DNA of 8,191 nucleotides from Campylobacteraceae bacterium (GCA_027056615.1 JALUKJ010000316.1:1-8191); one strand, 5' to 3'. Shown: positions 1 to 5,768, counted from the stretch's first letter. The notes: generated from the letters alone by a model not told the origin. Numbers and translations: made by a program.

Positions 1-1
1 T

Positions 2-127
2 GGTTATGGAATTTATTCTGGAAATCAATGGTTCTATTTAGGGGCTATCCCTCTTATTGCAGGGTTGGTTAACTTCTGTCCACTTTGTAAGATTACAGGT
101 CAGTGTGATATATTTGGTAGGGAGTAG
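2..127 (+). CDS. 3' end of a small YgaP-like (DUF2892-type) membrane protein, partial
   Basis: An open frame enters from the left edge in phase from base 2 and ends at TAG (125-127), giving the last 41 residues. Visible are a hydrophobic segment (YLGAIPLIAGLVNF) followed by FCPLCKITGQCD. A hydrophobic helix with a G-L-x-x-F-C-P-L turn is typical of the YgaP-like/DUF2892 transmembrane family, small two-helix inner-membrane proteins of uncertain function, sometimes fused to rhodanese domains. The three cysteines of the tail (FCPLC, then GQC) are common in this family. The start and any N-terminal domain lie outside the window, so a larger fusion cannot be excluded. The gene converges on the 66-aa minus-strand gene with only 4 bases between the two stop codons and no visible terminator hairpin. 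Confidence 0.75.
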   Translation, partial: GYGIYSGNQWFYLGAIPLIAGLVNFCPLCKITGQCDIFGRE

Positions 128-131
128 GATT

Positions 132-332
132 TTAAAACTCAAACCCACCTCCAGCACCTTTATTCATGCTGTTGTAAACAGCATGAACATAAGCATCACG
201 AGTTTCACAGTTTAGAAGTTTAGGACAAGCAAGGCAAGATTTGACTTGCTCTTTTTTCTGACAATCTTCTAGTTCTCTTTTTTTCTGTTTAAGAGCTAAT
301 TCCCATTCATCTAGTGAAAGTTCATTACTCAT
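132..332 (-). CDS. Conserved small four-cysteine protein (66 aa), unknown function
   Basis: This is the last gene of the mobB-fbp operon; its ATG lies 3 bases after the fbp stop, so it is probably translated by coupling. The 66-residue product is hydrophilic with no signal peptide or membrane segment, so it should be cytoplasmic. Residues 8-30 are a charged, probably helical stretch rich in Lys and Glu. It is followed by cysteines at 24, 33, 36 and 42 (C-x8-C-x2-C-x5-C), which could bind a metal, and by a Gly-rich C-terminus that ends GAGGGFEF. A gene of this size stands beside fbp in Campylobacter (Cj0839c as I recall), annotated only as hypothetical. The tail motif (YxSMNKGxGGGFEF) looks like the defining conserved part. 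No enzymatic function can be assigned; zinc or iron-sulfur binding is inference. Confidence 0.85.
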   Translation of the reverse strand: MSNELSLDEWELALKQKKRELEDCQKKEQVKSCLACPKLLNCETRDAYVHAVYNSMNKGAGGGFEF

Positions 333-335
333 AGT

Positions 336-1187
336 TTACTTTTTCATAGCATAAGCATCACGAAGAGCAGAAATCTCATAGTGACTTCCAAAGAAACATG
401 GGCTTGTGTCGTGTGGGTGACTTGGAACAAGTTCTAAAAGTCTCATACCTTTATCATTTATAGCCTCTCCACCTGCTTGTTCATACATAAGAGCAAAAGG
501 AATAACCTCAAAGAGTTGTCTTAGTTTTCCATTTGGTTTGTCAGAAGTTGAAGGGTAAGAGAAGAGACCACCACCTTTAAGCATAATCTGATGTAAATCA
601 GGAACCATACCACCCGAGTATCGTAAACGGTAACCCTCTTGAAATAATTTATCTATAAATGCTTTGTGGTAGTCTGCCCAATTTTGTTGAGTTCCTCCAC
701 TTGCATTTAGTTTTCCTTTTTCATTCATTTTAATTTCAGATATAAACTTAAACTCACCGTTTATAGCACGGTAAAGTTTTGGTGCTTCTTTACGGTCTGC
801 AATGACTAACTCAATTCTTGGCCCATAGACAACATATGCAGAAGCAACAAGGTTTTTACCCTCTAATTTACCTTCGTAAATTCCAAAGATAGAACCTACA
901 GATAGGTTAACATCGACAAGGCTAGAGCCATCTAGTGGGTCATAACAGATGGTGTAAGTTCCAGTTTCACAGAGTTCTAATATTCCCTCTTTCTCTTCAC
1001 TTACCAAGGCTTTAACTGAGTCTACAGAAGCAAAAGCTTTTTCAATAATAAGGTCAGACTGTACATCAAGTTTAAGTTGGTCTTCTCCAGAAGAGTTTTC
1101 AGAATCAGAGTAACCAAGGTCTTCTGTCTTAATGGCGTTGTCAATCTCAAAAGCAACTTTTTTTATTGTCTCAAATATATCGTTCAT
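336..1187 (-). CDS. fbp: Class I fructose-1,6-bisphosphatase
   Basis: The enzyme hydrolyses fructose 1,6-bisphosphate to fructose 6-phosphate in the cytoplasm, the committed step of gluconeogenesis. An organism that fixes carbon into C2-C3 units needs it to build hexoses. Class I hallmarks are present in order: GEDQLKLDV (residues 34-42), the metal-ligand run SEEKE (63-67), YDPLDGSS (82-89), substrate-binding [11 protein letters not shown] (190-200), the lysine-rich KPNGKLR (217-223) and [15 protein letters not shown] (226-240), ending in a PCFFGS motif (263-268). At 283 aa it is shorter than the roughly 330 aa of E. coli Fbp but close to the epsilonproteobacterial length; the trimmed part is the N-terminal regulatory region. 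An AAGGAT Shine-Dalgarno lies in the 11-base gap after mobB and supports the ATG at 1187-1185. It is the middle gene of the mobB-fbp operon and has no separate promoter that I can see. Confidence 0.97.
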   Translation of the reverse strand: MNDIFETIKKVAFEIDNAIKTEDLGYSDSENSSGEDQLKLDVQSDLIIEKAFASVDSVKALVSEEKEGILELCETGTYTICYDPLDGSSLVDVNLSVGSIFGIYEGKLEGKNLVASAYVVYGPRIELVIADRKEAPKLYRAINGEFKFISEIKMNEKGKLNASGGTQQNWADYHKAFIDKLFQEGYRLRYSGGMVPDLHQIMLKGGGLFSYPSTSDKPNGKLRQLFEVIPFALMYEQAGGEAINDKGMRLLELVPSHPHDTSPCFFGSHYEISALRDAYAMKK

Positions 1188-1198
1188 TTTTATCCTTA

Positions 1199-1693
1199 CT
1201 ATACGCTTTTTGCGTTTTTATCTATCCACTCAATAATCTCTTGAGTGTTGTTTAAATCTAAAATATCAATCTCTTTAGGAATATCATATTGACTTAAATT
1301 AACGGTATGGTCAACAGCTATAGCTTCACTACATGAAAGATAATTCTCTTCAATATTGCCTCTAAAGATAGCAATACGAGGAAGAGGCAAGGTCTTTAAC
1401 CCTTCTACTAATAAAATATCAAAATTGTTAAACATTTCAATAATTTCATCTAACTCTTTTTGTCGTTGTGAAAAGTAGGTGGTACGAGTTGGTGAAGTTA
1501 CCACTACCTCTGCACCTGTTTGTGAAAATCTATAACTATCTTTTCCCTCTTTGTCAAATATACCTTTGTCTTTTGGGTCATGTTTGATAATAGCAACTTT
1601 TCTTGTTTTAATAAGCTCTTTTGAGACTTTTTCAACAATAGTGGTTTTTCCTGAACCTGAAGGTCCTGTAAAAGCAACAGCAAAACGTTTCAT
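1199..1693 (-). CDS. mobB: Molybdopterin-guanine dinucleotide biosynthesis adaptor MobB
   Basis: This is a P-loop GTP-binding protein thought to assist MobA in attaching GMP to molybdopterin for bis-MGD enzymes such as formate dehydrogenase and nitrate reductase. The sequence begins [10 protein letters not shown] and has Walker A GPSGSGKT (residues 10-17). It continues with the MobB signature region IIKHD (35-39) and [12 protein letters not shown] (50-61), and a Walker B-like DILLVEGLK (92-100). The 164-aa length is normal for stand-alone MobB. A TAAGGA Shine-Dalgarno (1700-1705, minus) lies 6 bases before the ATG, and a TATAAT promoter lies just upstream, so this is the first gene of the mobB-fbp-66aa operon. 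The link with fbp is positional and conserved in the phylum rather than metabolic. The MobB assignment is strong; the precise in vivo role of MobB is less settled even in E. coli. Confidence 0.93.
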   Translation of the reverse strand: MKRFAVAFTGPSGSGKTTIVEKVSKELIKTRKVAIIKHDPKDKGIFDKEGKDSYRFSQTGAEVVVTSPTRTTYFSQRQKELDEIIEMFNNFDILLVEGLKTLPLPRIAIFRGNIEENYLSCSEAIAVDHTVNLSQYDIPKEIDILDLNNTQEIIEWIDKNAKSV

Positions 1694-1719
1694 GATTTTT
1701 CCTTAGATTTATGGTTGAG

Positions 1720-1725
1720 ATTATA
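1720..1725 (-). promoter_or_regulatory. -10 box of the mobB-fbp operon promoter
   Basis: On the minus strand this reads TATAAT, a perfect sigma-70 -10 hexamer, 26 bases ahead of the mobB ATG. That leaves room for a short leader that includes the TAAGGA ribosome site. The -35 position (about 1743-1748, minus strand CATATT) is poor, which is usual in Campylobacterota, where -35 boxes are weak. Inferred from sequence only. Confidence 0.6.
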
Positions 1726-1734
1726 CATTAATGT
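1725..1734. repeat. 10-bp perfect palindrome between divergent promoters
   Basis: ACATTAATGT is a perfect inverted repeat that touches the mobB -10 box and covers the likely -35 position of the lipoprotein promoter. It is flanked by a direct repeat of TTATAC (1721-1726 and 1735-1740). It could be an operator for a dimeric regulator, but short AT-rich palindromes are common by chance in such DNA. Confidence 0.35.
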
Positions 1735-1746
1735 TTATACAAAATA

Positions 1747-1755
1747 TGTTAAAAT
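1747..1755 (+). promoter_or_regulatory. Extended -10 promoter of the lipoprotein gene
   Basis: TGTTAAAAT fits an extended -10 element (TGn followed by TAAAAT). It sits 28 bases before the ATG at 1784, with an AAAGG ribosome site at 1770-1774. It faces away from the mobB -10 box with only 24 bp between the two hexamers, so each promoter's -35 area overlaps the other promoter. Confidence 0.5.
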
Positions 1756-1783
1756 AGATTAATTTAAATAAAGGTCTATTTTA

Positions 1784-2347
1784 ATGTATAAAAAAGTTTT
1801 ACTTTTAGCCTCTGCTTTAATACTGTTTGGGTGTTCTCAAAAAAAAGATAAATGTGGTATTGAAGATAAATCAGATTTTGAACAACTCTTTACTAAAGAT
1901 GAGGTATACCATAAGGCACTACTAAACACTCAAAAGGCTCAACTTATGGCATCTTTTGAGACAAAAGCACTTTTAACAGCTACCTATCTAAATCCTGTCT
2001 TTCAAAATCGTCCTTGTAAAAAACGTTTTAAAAATGAACTAAAAGATGGTGAGTATTTCTTTGTTGGGGTCTATATTACTAACAGTAAGAATAATGAGTT
2101 TAATACTAAAGGTTACTCTTTAACTCTTGATGGTTCAGAGCCATTAGAAATTAAAAAACTTGATAAGAATGACCCTCTACGTTATGAGATGCCTATGGTA
2201 GACAACTGGAGTACCTATTATAAAGTCAAATTTAAAAAGACAAATAAAAATGATTTTCACCTTATTTTCGAAAACGATCGGTTTGGTCGGGATATACTAA
2301 ACTATTCAAAAGGTCAGAAACCTTTGTTTGAATCCCTAGTAAATTGA
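1784..2347 (+). CDS. Predicted lipoprotein, homologue of the family between mobB and slt
   Basis: The 187-aa product starts MYKKVLLLASALILFGC, a lipoprotein signal peptide with lipobox LFGC and predicted acylated Cys17, so the mature protein should be membrane-anchored and periplasmic or surface exposed. The residue after Cys17 is Ser, favouring outer-membrane sorting by the E. coli rule, which may not hold here. Two further cysteines (24 and 78) could form a disulfide. The rest alternates charged and hydrophobic residues in a way that suggests a beta-rich fold (for example YFFVGVYIT 91-99 and YYKVKFKK 145-152), without a family I recognise. A lipoprotein gene occupies the same position in C. 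jejuni (Cj0842 as I recall), so it is part of a conserved block. The ATG has an AAAGG site 9 bases upstream. Its last 28 codons overlap the end of slt on the opposite strand. Confidence 0.85.
   Translation: MYKKVLLLASALILFGCSQKKDKCGIEDKSDFEQLFTKDEVYHKALLNTQKAQLMASFETKALLTATYLNPVFQNRPCKKRFKNELKDGEYFFVGVYITNSKNNEFNTKGYSLTLDGSEPLEIKKLDKNDPLRYEMPMVDNWSTYYKVKFKKTNKNDFHLIFENDRFGRDILNYSKGQKPLFESLVN
2262..2347. other. 86-bp antisense overlap of two convergent genes
   Basis: The plus-strand lipoprotein gene (stop 2345-2347) and the minus-strand slt gene (stop 2262-2264) share these bases. They encode lipoprotein residues 160-187 and Slt residues 502-529. Neither strand shows a hairpin with a U-tract here, so their transcripts probably overlap 3' to 3'. 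Confidence 0.8.
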
Positions 2348-3851
2348 GATAGATAACATAATTAGCCAATACTTTTTTACCATACTCTCTTGACTCTCTA
2401 TAGTCAACAAGCTCCAGACTAAGGTAAGGCTCATAATCTCCTTTTTTAAAGAGGTGAGAGCTTCTTAATGTACGTCTTGTAAAACCAATTCCTCCATTAT
2501 AGGCATAAGCGACAAAGAGAGGATGGTATAGCCATTTGTTAAGGTAGTCAAGGTGTTGGTTTGCATAGTTAACAGCGACATAAGGGTTAAATATCTCATT
2601 TAAATCTATCTTTTGACTTCTCTCCTTTGCTAAATGTTTAATAAGAAAAGGCATGATTTGCATCATACCCAAAGCATAAGAGGATGAAACAGAAGCAGGT
2701 ATAAAATGGCTCTCTTGTTTAGCAAGGGCATAGAGTAGAGCAGTCCTCTCTTTACTTAATCCCCACATTGATAAAGGGTAGGGCATAGGGTAATAGGATA
2801 TTTGATAGTTACTCTCTTTTGCTTTAAGGTAGCAGTAGATTCCTAATGTTTCAGTAGATTTATATTTTTCTATTAATTCACCTAATTTATCAGGATGTTT
2901 TTTAATCTCAATTTTAATCTTCTCCCAATCAATAGGATTTGTAACATCAAAATCTTCAAAATGTCTAAATGGTAGTTTAGGAGTGACTACTTTAGGGTAG
3001 GGTTTGTTTAAAATATCTCTAGCACGTAAAGTATAGATATTGATATTATAACTTTCAAGAAGTTGCTCTAAGTACTTTTTATCTTTAGTAATAAGATAGT
3101 TCCAAAAATCCACTTGGTCAAATTGACTTTGATATATTGTTTTTGTTCGAGCTATCTTTAAAAAGTTTAGGGCAACTTGTGGTTGTTTAAACTCAATAGC
3201 ATTTATGGCAAGTAGAAAGTTGGATTCAAATGTAAGATTATTGTCTTCGATTAGAAATACAAGTGACTCTTTTGTCTTTTGTAGAGCATGGGTTGTGACA
3301 ACTTTATAAATGGTTTGATTAAACTTCTTTTCATGAATAAGCTCTTCTAGTTGTTGAGGGGTAAAAGCCTTATTAAAATATTTTTTTCTGTACTTAGATG
3401 TGACTCCATTAAAAATATAGCATTGTAATGATGGTTTTTGTTGACTCAAAACTTTAAAAGGTTTATCAGCACTCATAACTTTTAGTGTATCTGAATATCT
3501 GCCCTGTTTTTGAATTTTTTTATAGAGTTTTTTAAGCTCTTTTAGATTCTTTTTAGAAGCTGTAGCAGGATAGATAATAAAGTTTTTTGAGTTTTTTTTA
3601 GATTTTTTCTTTTTTAGTTCTGGTGTGTAGCCCAATTTCTTATGAATGGCTTTTTTAAGTTTATAACTCTTTCTTTTTGTCCATTTATAGGCTTGAAGGG
3701 CATCTTTTTTAGAAGTTTTTTTTTCAGAAATAAAACGCCAAATATAGTAGTCTTTGGCGTAAGAAGTTGGCATGACTTCTATCTCTTTAAGGTTATATAT
3801 TTTTGCCCACAGAGTTAAACTTAAAAAGAAAAAGAGTAGAAGATGCTTCAT
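2262..3851 (-). CDS. slt: Soluble-type lytic murein transglycosylase (Slt family, GH23-like)
   Basis: The enzyme cleaves the MurNAc-GlcNAc bond of peptidoglycan to a 1,6-anhydro product in the periplasm. The 529-aa protein has a signal peptide (MKHLLLFFFLSLTLWA, probable cleavage after Ala16). A very Lys-rich stretch follows (about 60-115), then a helical region about 150-340 in the place of the Slt superhelix. The C-terminal SLT domain has catalytic Glu380 in AKQESHF, GMMQIMP (395-401), NPYVAVNYANQHL (422-434) and AYAYNGG (448-454), followed by the LVDYRESREY segment (481-490) usual in this family. It is the last gene of the gltX-yggT-slt operon, 10 bases after the yggT stop. No Shine-Dalgarno is visible before its ATG, only an AT run with several TAA triplets. 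I keep this start because the signal peptide begins there. The final 28 codons overlap the convergent lipoprotein gene. Confidence 0.93.
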   Translation of the reverse strand: MKHLLLFFFLSLTLWAKIYNLKEIEVMPTSYAKDYYIWRFISEKKTSKKDALQAYKWTKRKSYKLKKAIHKKLGYTPELKKKKSKKNSKNFIIYPATASKKNLKELKKLYKKIQKQGRYSDTLKVMSADKPFKVLSQQKPSLQCYIFNGVTSKYRKKYFNKAFTPQQLEELIHEKKFNQTIYKVVTTHALQKTKESLVFLIEDNNLTFESNFLLAINAIEFKQPQVALNFLKIARTKTIYQSQFDQVDFWNYLITKDKKYLEQLLESYNINIYTLRARDILNKPYPKVVTPKLPFRHFEDFDVTNPIDWEKIKIEIKKHPDKLGELIEKYKSTETLGIYCYLKAKESNYQISYYPMPYPLSMWGLSKERTALLYALAKQESHFIPASVSSSYALGMMQIMPFLIKHLAKERSQKIDLNEIFNPYVAVNYANQHLDYLNKWLYHPLFVAYAYNGGIGFTRRTLRSSHLFKKGDYEPYLSLELVDYRESREYGKKVLANYVIYLNLLGIQTKVSDLLNSLVYPDQTDRFRK

Positions 3852-3861
3852 TTATTATTTA

Positions 3862-4392
3862 TTATACTGCTAACAGAGCAAAAGTTATTTTCTGTAATAG
3901 AGCAGAAATAAGTTGAAGTGCAAAAATAACAACTATAGGAGATAAATCAATACCACCTATAACAACAAAAGGGAGTTTTTGTCGAACAAACATTAAAGGT
4001 GGGTCTGTTAAACGGTTAATAATCTGAACAATAGGATTATATGGATTAACTTGTACGAAAGATAGTATAGCAGATATGATAATAAGTATTATATAGGAGT
4101 ATATAAGTGAGCTTATAATACCTACTATAGCAACAAATATATTGCCTGTGAGGAGGCTACTTATAAGTTGTAATCCCACAATAAGAACTAAAGGTGATAG
4201 ATCTAGTCCACCTACAACACTAAAAGGCATCTTTTGACGAATAAAACGAAATGCAGGTTCAGTTAGACGATGTAGTAGTTCAACAAGAGGTTGACGGGGG
4301 TCAGCTTGTAACATAGATAGAATAGTAGCGATAATAATAATCCAGATATATATCTGAATAAAAAGCACTATAGGTTGTAGTATAAAGTTCAT
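3862..4392 (-). CDS. yggT: YggT family integral membrane protein with two tandem repeats
   Basis: This is an inner-membrane protein of 176 aa made of two copies of the YggT unit with a period of 85 residues. Repeat 1 (about 15-81) and repeat 2 (about 100-166) each run hydrophobic helix, then a loop with L-T-[ED]-P, RQK[ML]P and GG[LI]DLSP, then a second hydrophobic helix. DLSP is at 64-67 and again at 149-152. Four main membrane segments are expected. The family has been linked to osmotic or ion stress and, in other phyla, to membrane organisation or cell division, but no biochemical activity is firm. The ATG overlaps the gltX stop (TAATG) and is preceded, inside gltX, by a strong GGAGGT ribosome site at 4402-4407, so translation is well supported. 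Neighbours gltX and slt match the order known in Campylobacter. Confidence 0.93.
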   Translation of the reverse strand: MNFILQPIVLFIQIYIWIIIIATILSMLQADPRQPLVELLHRLTEPAFRFIRQKMPFSVVGGLDLSPLVLIVGLQLISSLLTGNIFVAIVGIISSLIYSYIILIIISAILSFVQVNPYNPIVQIINRLTDPPLMFVRQKLPFVVIGGIDLSPIVVIFALQLISALLQKITFALLAV

Positions 4393-5573
4393 TAAGAGGC
4401 TACCTCCAATATATAAGATTTAATGTATGGATAGATTTCACTTAACTTAGCTCCATGGGCTGTTCCAGTTAAGAGTTTTTCTAGTGGCTTTGAGATTTCA
4501 TCTTCGCTAAGTCCACTTTTAGTTATGAGATAATTTTGAAACTCATCAAAACTATCTAAGATAGGAGCTTCAAAAATTAAATCTGAAAGTATCTTCATCT
4601 GTTCAGCAAATTTACCAGAGAAATCTTTTGGTTTAAAGATAGCTTGTATCTTCTTCTCTAGCTCGTTAATTGTACTACACTCTTTAAGATATACTTTTGC
4701 AAGTTTTCCAATATTGGCATCAGCAAAACCAAAAAGTGTGGAGAGAAGTTTATCATCAATAAGCTTTAAATGTTCACGGTTGAGGTATTGTAATTTTTCA
4801 AAATCAAAATGTTTTGCTGTTGTTGGAATATTTTTCAACTCAAACCACTCAATGGCATCAGGAAGTCTAAATATCTCTTTGGTAGTATTTGGGTTTAACA
4901 CAAGAATCAGATAGTTTAAAATAGAATCAGGAATAAAACCTTGTTCAAAAAGTGATTTTACCGAGGGAGATTCTTTTATGGTTGTTATATGAACATAGTT
5001 CTCCTCTTTCTTATACCCTAATAGTTTCTTAATATGCTTCTGTTTATTTGTTTCATTAAGATATTTCTTATCACGAATAATAAGGTCAATATCGCTCATC
5101 ATATCATCAGATGCACAAGCAAAGTTATAGCTTGGTTTTCCATTTACTCTTAAAATGACAAAGTCATCAATATTTTCATCTTTTTTAATACGTACAACAA
5201 AGGGCTTACCACTCTCTTTGATTTTTGTATAATCTTCTTCTGAAAGCTCTTCACAATTAGTTGAGCAAGTTTTTGTCTCATCTTGACATTGACAAACAAA
5301 AGCTTTTTTCTCTTTTAGCAGACGAAGAGCTAAAGTTTGGTATAAGTTTAGGTGTTCACTTTGGTGAAAGACAGAATCATGCTTTAGAGCAAACTTCTCT
5401 AAAATCATCATAATCTCTGTATCTTTCCCTTCTTCAATCTTATCTATATTAACATCTTCTATACGTACTAAGAACTTATCGTTTCTTTGTTGTGAGACAA
5501 GATAGTTAACAATGGCAATTTGTAAGTTGTCTAAATGCATGTCACCAACTGGTGATGGGGCATATCGAAGCAT
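4392..5573 (-). CDS. gltX: Divergent glutamyl-tRNA synthetase-type protein (second-copy GltX) with eroded catalytic motifs
   Basis: By fold and position this is the second glutamyl-tRNA synthetase of Campylobacterota, whose H. pylori counterpart (GluRS2) charges tRNA-Gln with Glu for the amidotransferase route. Recognisable parts are MLRYAPSPVGDMH (1-13), RIED (37-40), DDFVILRVNGKPSYNFACASDD (136-157), GFIPDSILNYLI (212-223), DAIEWF (239-244) and the C-terminal KLLTGTAHG..L...YPYI (366-384). At 393 aa it is clearly shorter than the usual 430-470. HIGH reads HLDN (13-16), RIEDTD reads RIEDVN, and RGEDHxxNT reads RDKKYLNET (167-175). The KMSKS loop, expected between HITTI (195-199) and SVKSLF (204-209), is absent, and a stretch before residue 136 is shortened. 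Four cysteines (94, 96, 103, 107) form a zinc-type cluster. The frame is intact. An AGGAGA site (5578-5583) and TATAAT promoter (5601-5606) support the ATG. Aminoacylation activity is doubtful. Confidence 0.82.
   Translation of the reverse strand: MLRYAPSPVGDMHLDNLQIAIVNYLVSQQRNDKFLVRIEDVNIDKIEEGKDTEIMMILEKFALKHDSVFHQSEHLNLYQTLALRLLKEKKAFVCQCQDETKTCSTNCEELSEEDYTKIKESGKPFVVRIKKDENIDDFVILRVNGKPSYNFACASDDMMSDIDLIIRDKKYLNETNKQKHIKKLLGYKKEENYVHITTIKESPSVKSLFEQGFIPDSILNYLILVLNPNTTKEIFRLPDAIEWFELKNIPTTAKHFDFEKLQYLNREHLKLIDDKLLSTLFGFADANIGKLAKVYLKECSTINELEKKIQAIFKPKDFSGKFAEQMKILSDLIFEAPILDSFDEFQNYLITKSGLSEDEISKPLEKLLTGTAHGAKLSEIYPYIKSYILEVAS
4402..4407 (-). promoter_or_regulatory. Strong ribosome binding site of yggT inside gltX
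   Basis: On the minus strand this reads GGAGGT, a near-perfect Shine-Dalgarno, 9 bases before the yggT ATG and within the last codons of gltX. It shows that yggT is initiated independently as well as coupled through the TAATG overlap. Confidence 0.75.
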
Positions 5574-5577
5574 CTAT

Positions 5578-5583
5578 TCTCCT
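5578..5583 (-). promoter_or_regulatory. Ribosome binding site of gltX
   Basis: AGGAGA on the minus strand, 4 bases from the ATG at 5573-5571. It fixes the gltX start and shows that the short N-terminus, which begins directly with MLRYAPSP, is complete. Confidence 0.75.
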
Positions 5584-5600
5584 GAAATTTATTAACTTGT

Positions 5601-5606
5601 ATTATA
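5601..5606 (-). promoter_or_regulatory. -10 box of the gltX-yggT-slt operon promoter
   Basis: TATAAT on the minus strand, 27 bases upstream of the gltX ATG. No good -35 box is seen at 17 bases; a CGACAA-like sequence lies slightly further upstream. As expected for the phylum, the -10 carries most of the signal. Confidence 0.6.
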
Positions 5607-5679
5607 GGGATTTTTCCTTGAAATTTGTCGTTATTACTGTTTTTTAGGCATAATAACCTGAGTTCTACGGAATATCATA

Positions 5680-5707
5680 TATAGGTATCATTAACATATC
5701 ACCTATA
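5680..5707. repeat. 7-bp inverted repeat with 14-base spacer in the gltX/nadK divergent region
   Basis: TATAGGT (5680-5686) and ACCTATA (5701-5707) are perfect inverted copies. The spacer is AT-rich. The site lies midway between the gltX and nadK promoters and has no T-run after it, so it does not look like a terminator. It could be an operator half-site pair or a chance repeat. The rest of the 220-bp region (5574-5793) holds only promoters and ribosome sites that I can identify. Confidence 0.4.
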
Positions 5708-5768
5708 AATAAAAATATAACAATTTAACATATAGATAGAATTAACAAGTGATTTTATGATATTCTAT

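Noticed and set aside
2275..2290. CGATCG and neighbouring GC-rich bases as a possible terminator for slt or the lipoprotein gene
   Set aside because: The stem is only about five pairs with a G-U pair and lacks a U-tract on either strand; the site is coding on both strands.
2390..2407. Perfect 6-bp hairpin (TTGACT, 6-base loop, AGTCAA) 42 bases after the lipoprotein stop
   Set aside because: It lies in the coding sequence of the Slt LVDYRESREY segment, has low GC content and no T-run follows on the plus strand, so it is not a convincing terminator.
3862..4392. Tandem YggT units as a recent local duplication
   Set aside because: The two halves are well diverged at DNA level, and two-unit YggT proteins are widespread in bacteria, so the duplication is ancient and ordinary.
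4714..4914. Plus-strand open frame of 66 codons inside gltX
   Set aside because: It lies wholly antisense to a supported gene, has no Shine-Dalgarno and its product (Ser-rich, no motif) resembles no family I know.
4392..5573. gltX as a pseudogene
   Set aside because: The frame is uninterrupted, has a good promoter and ribosome site, and both losses are in frame; altered function fits better than decay, although recent decay cannot be ruled out.
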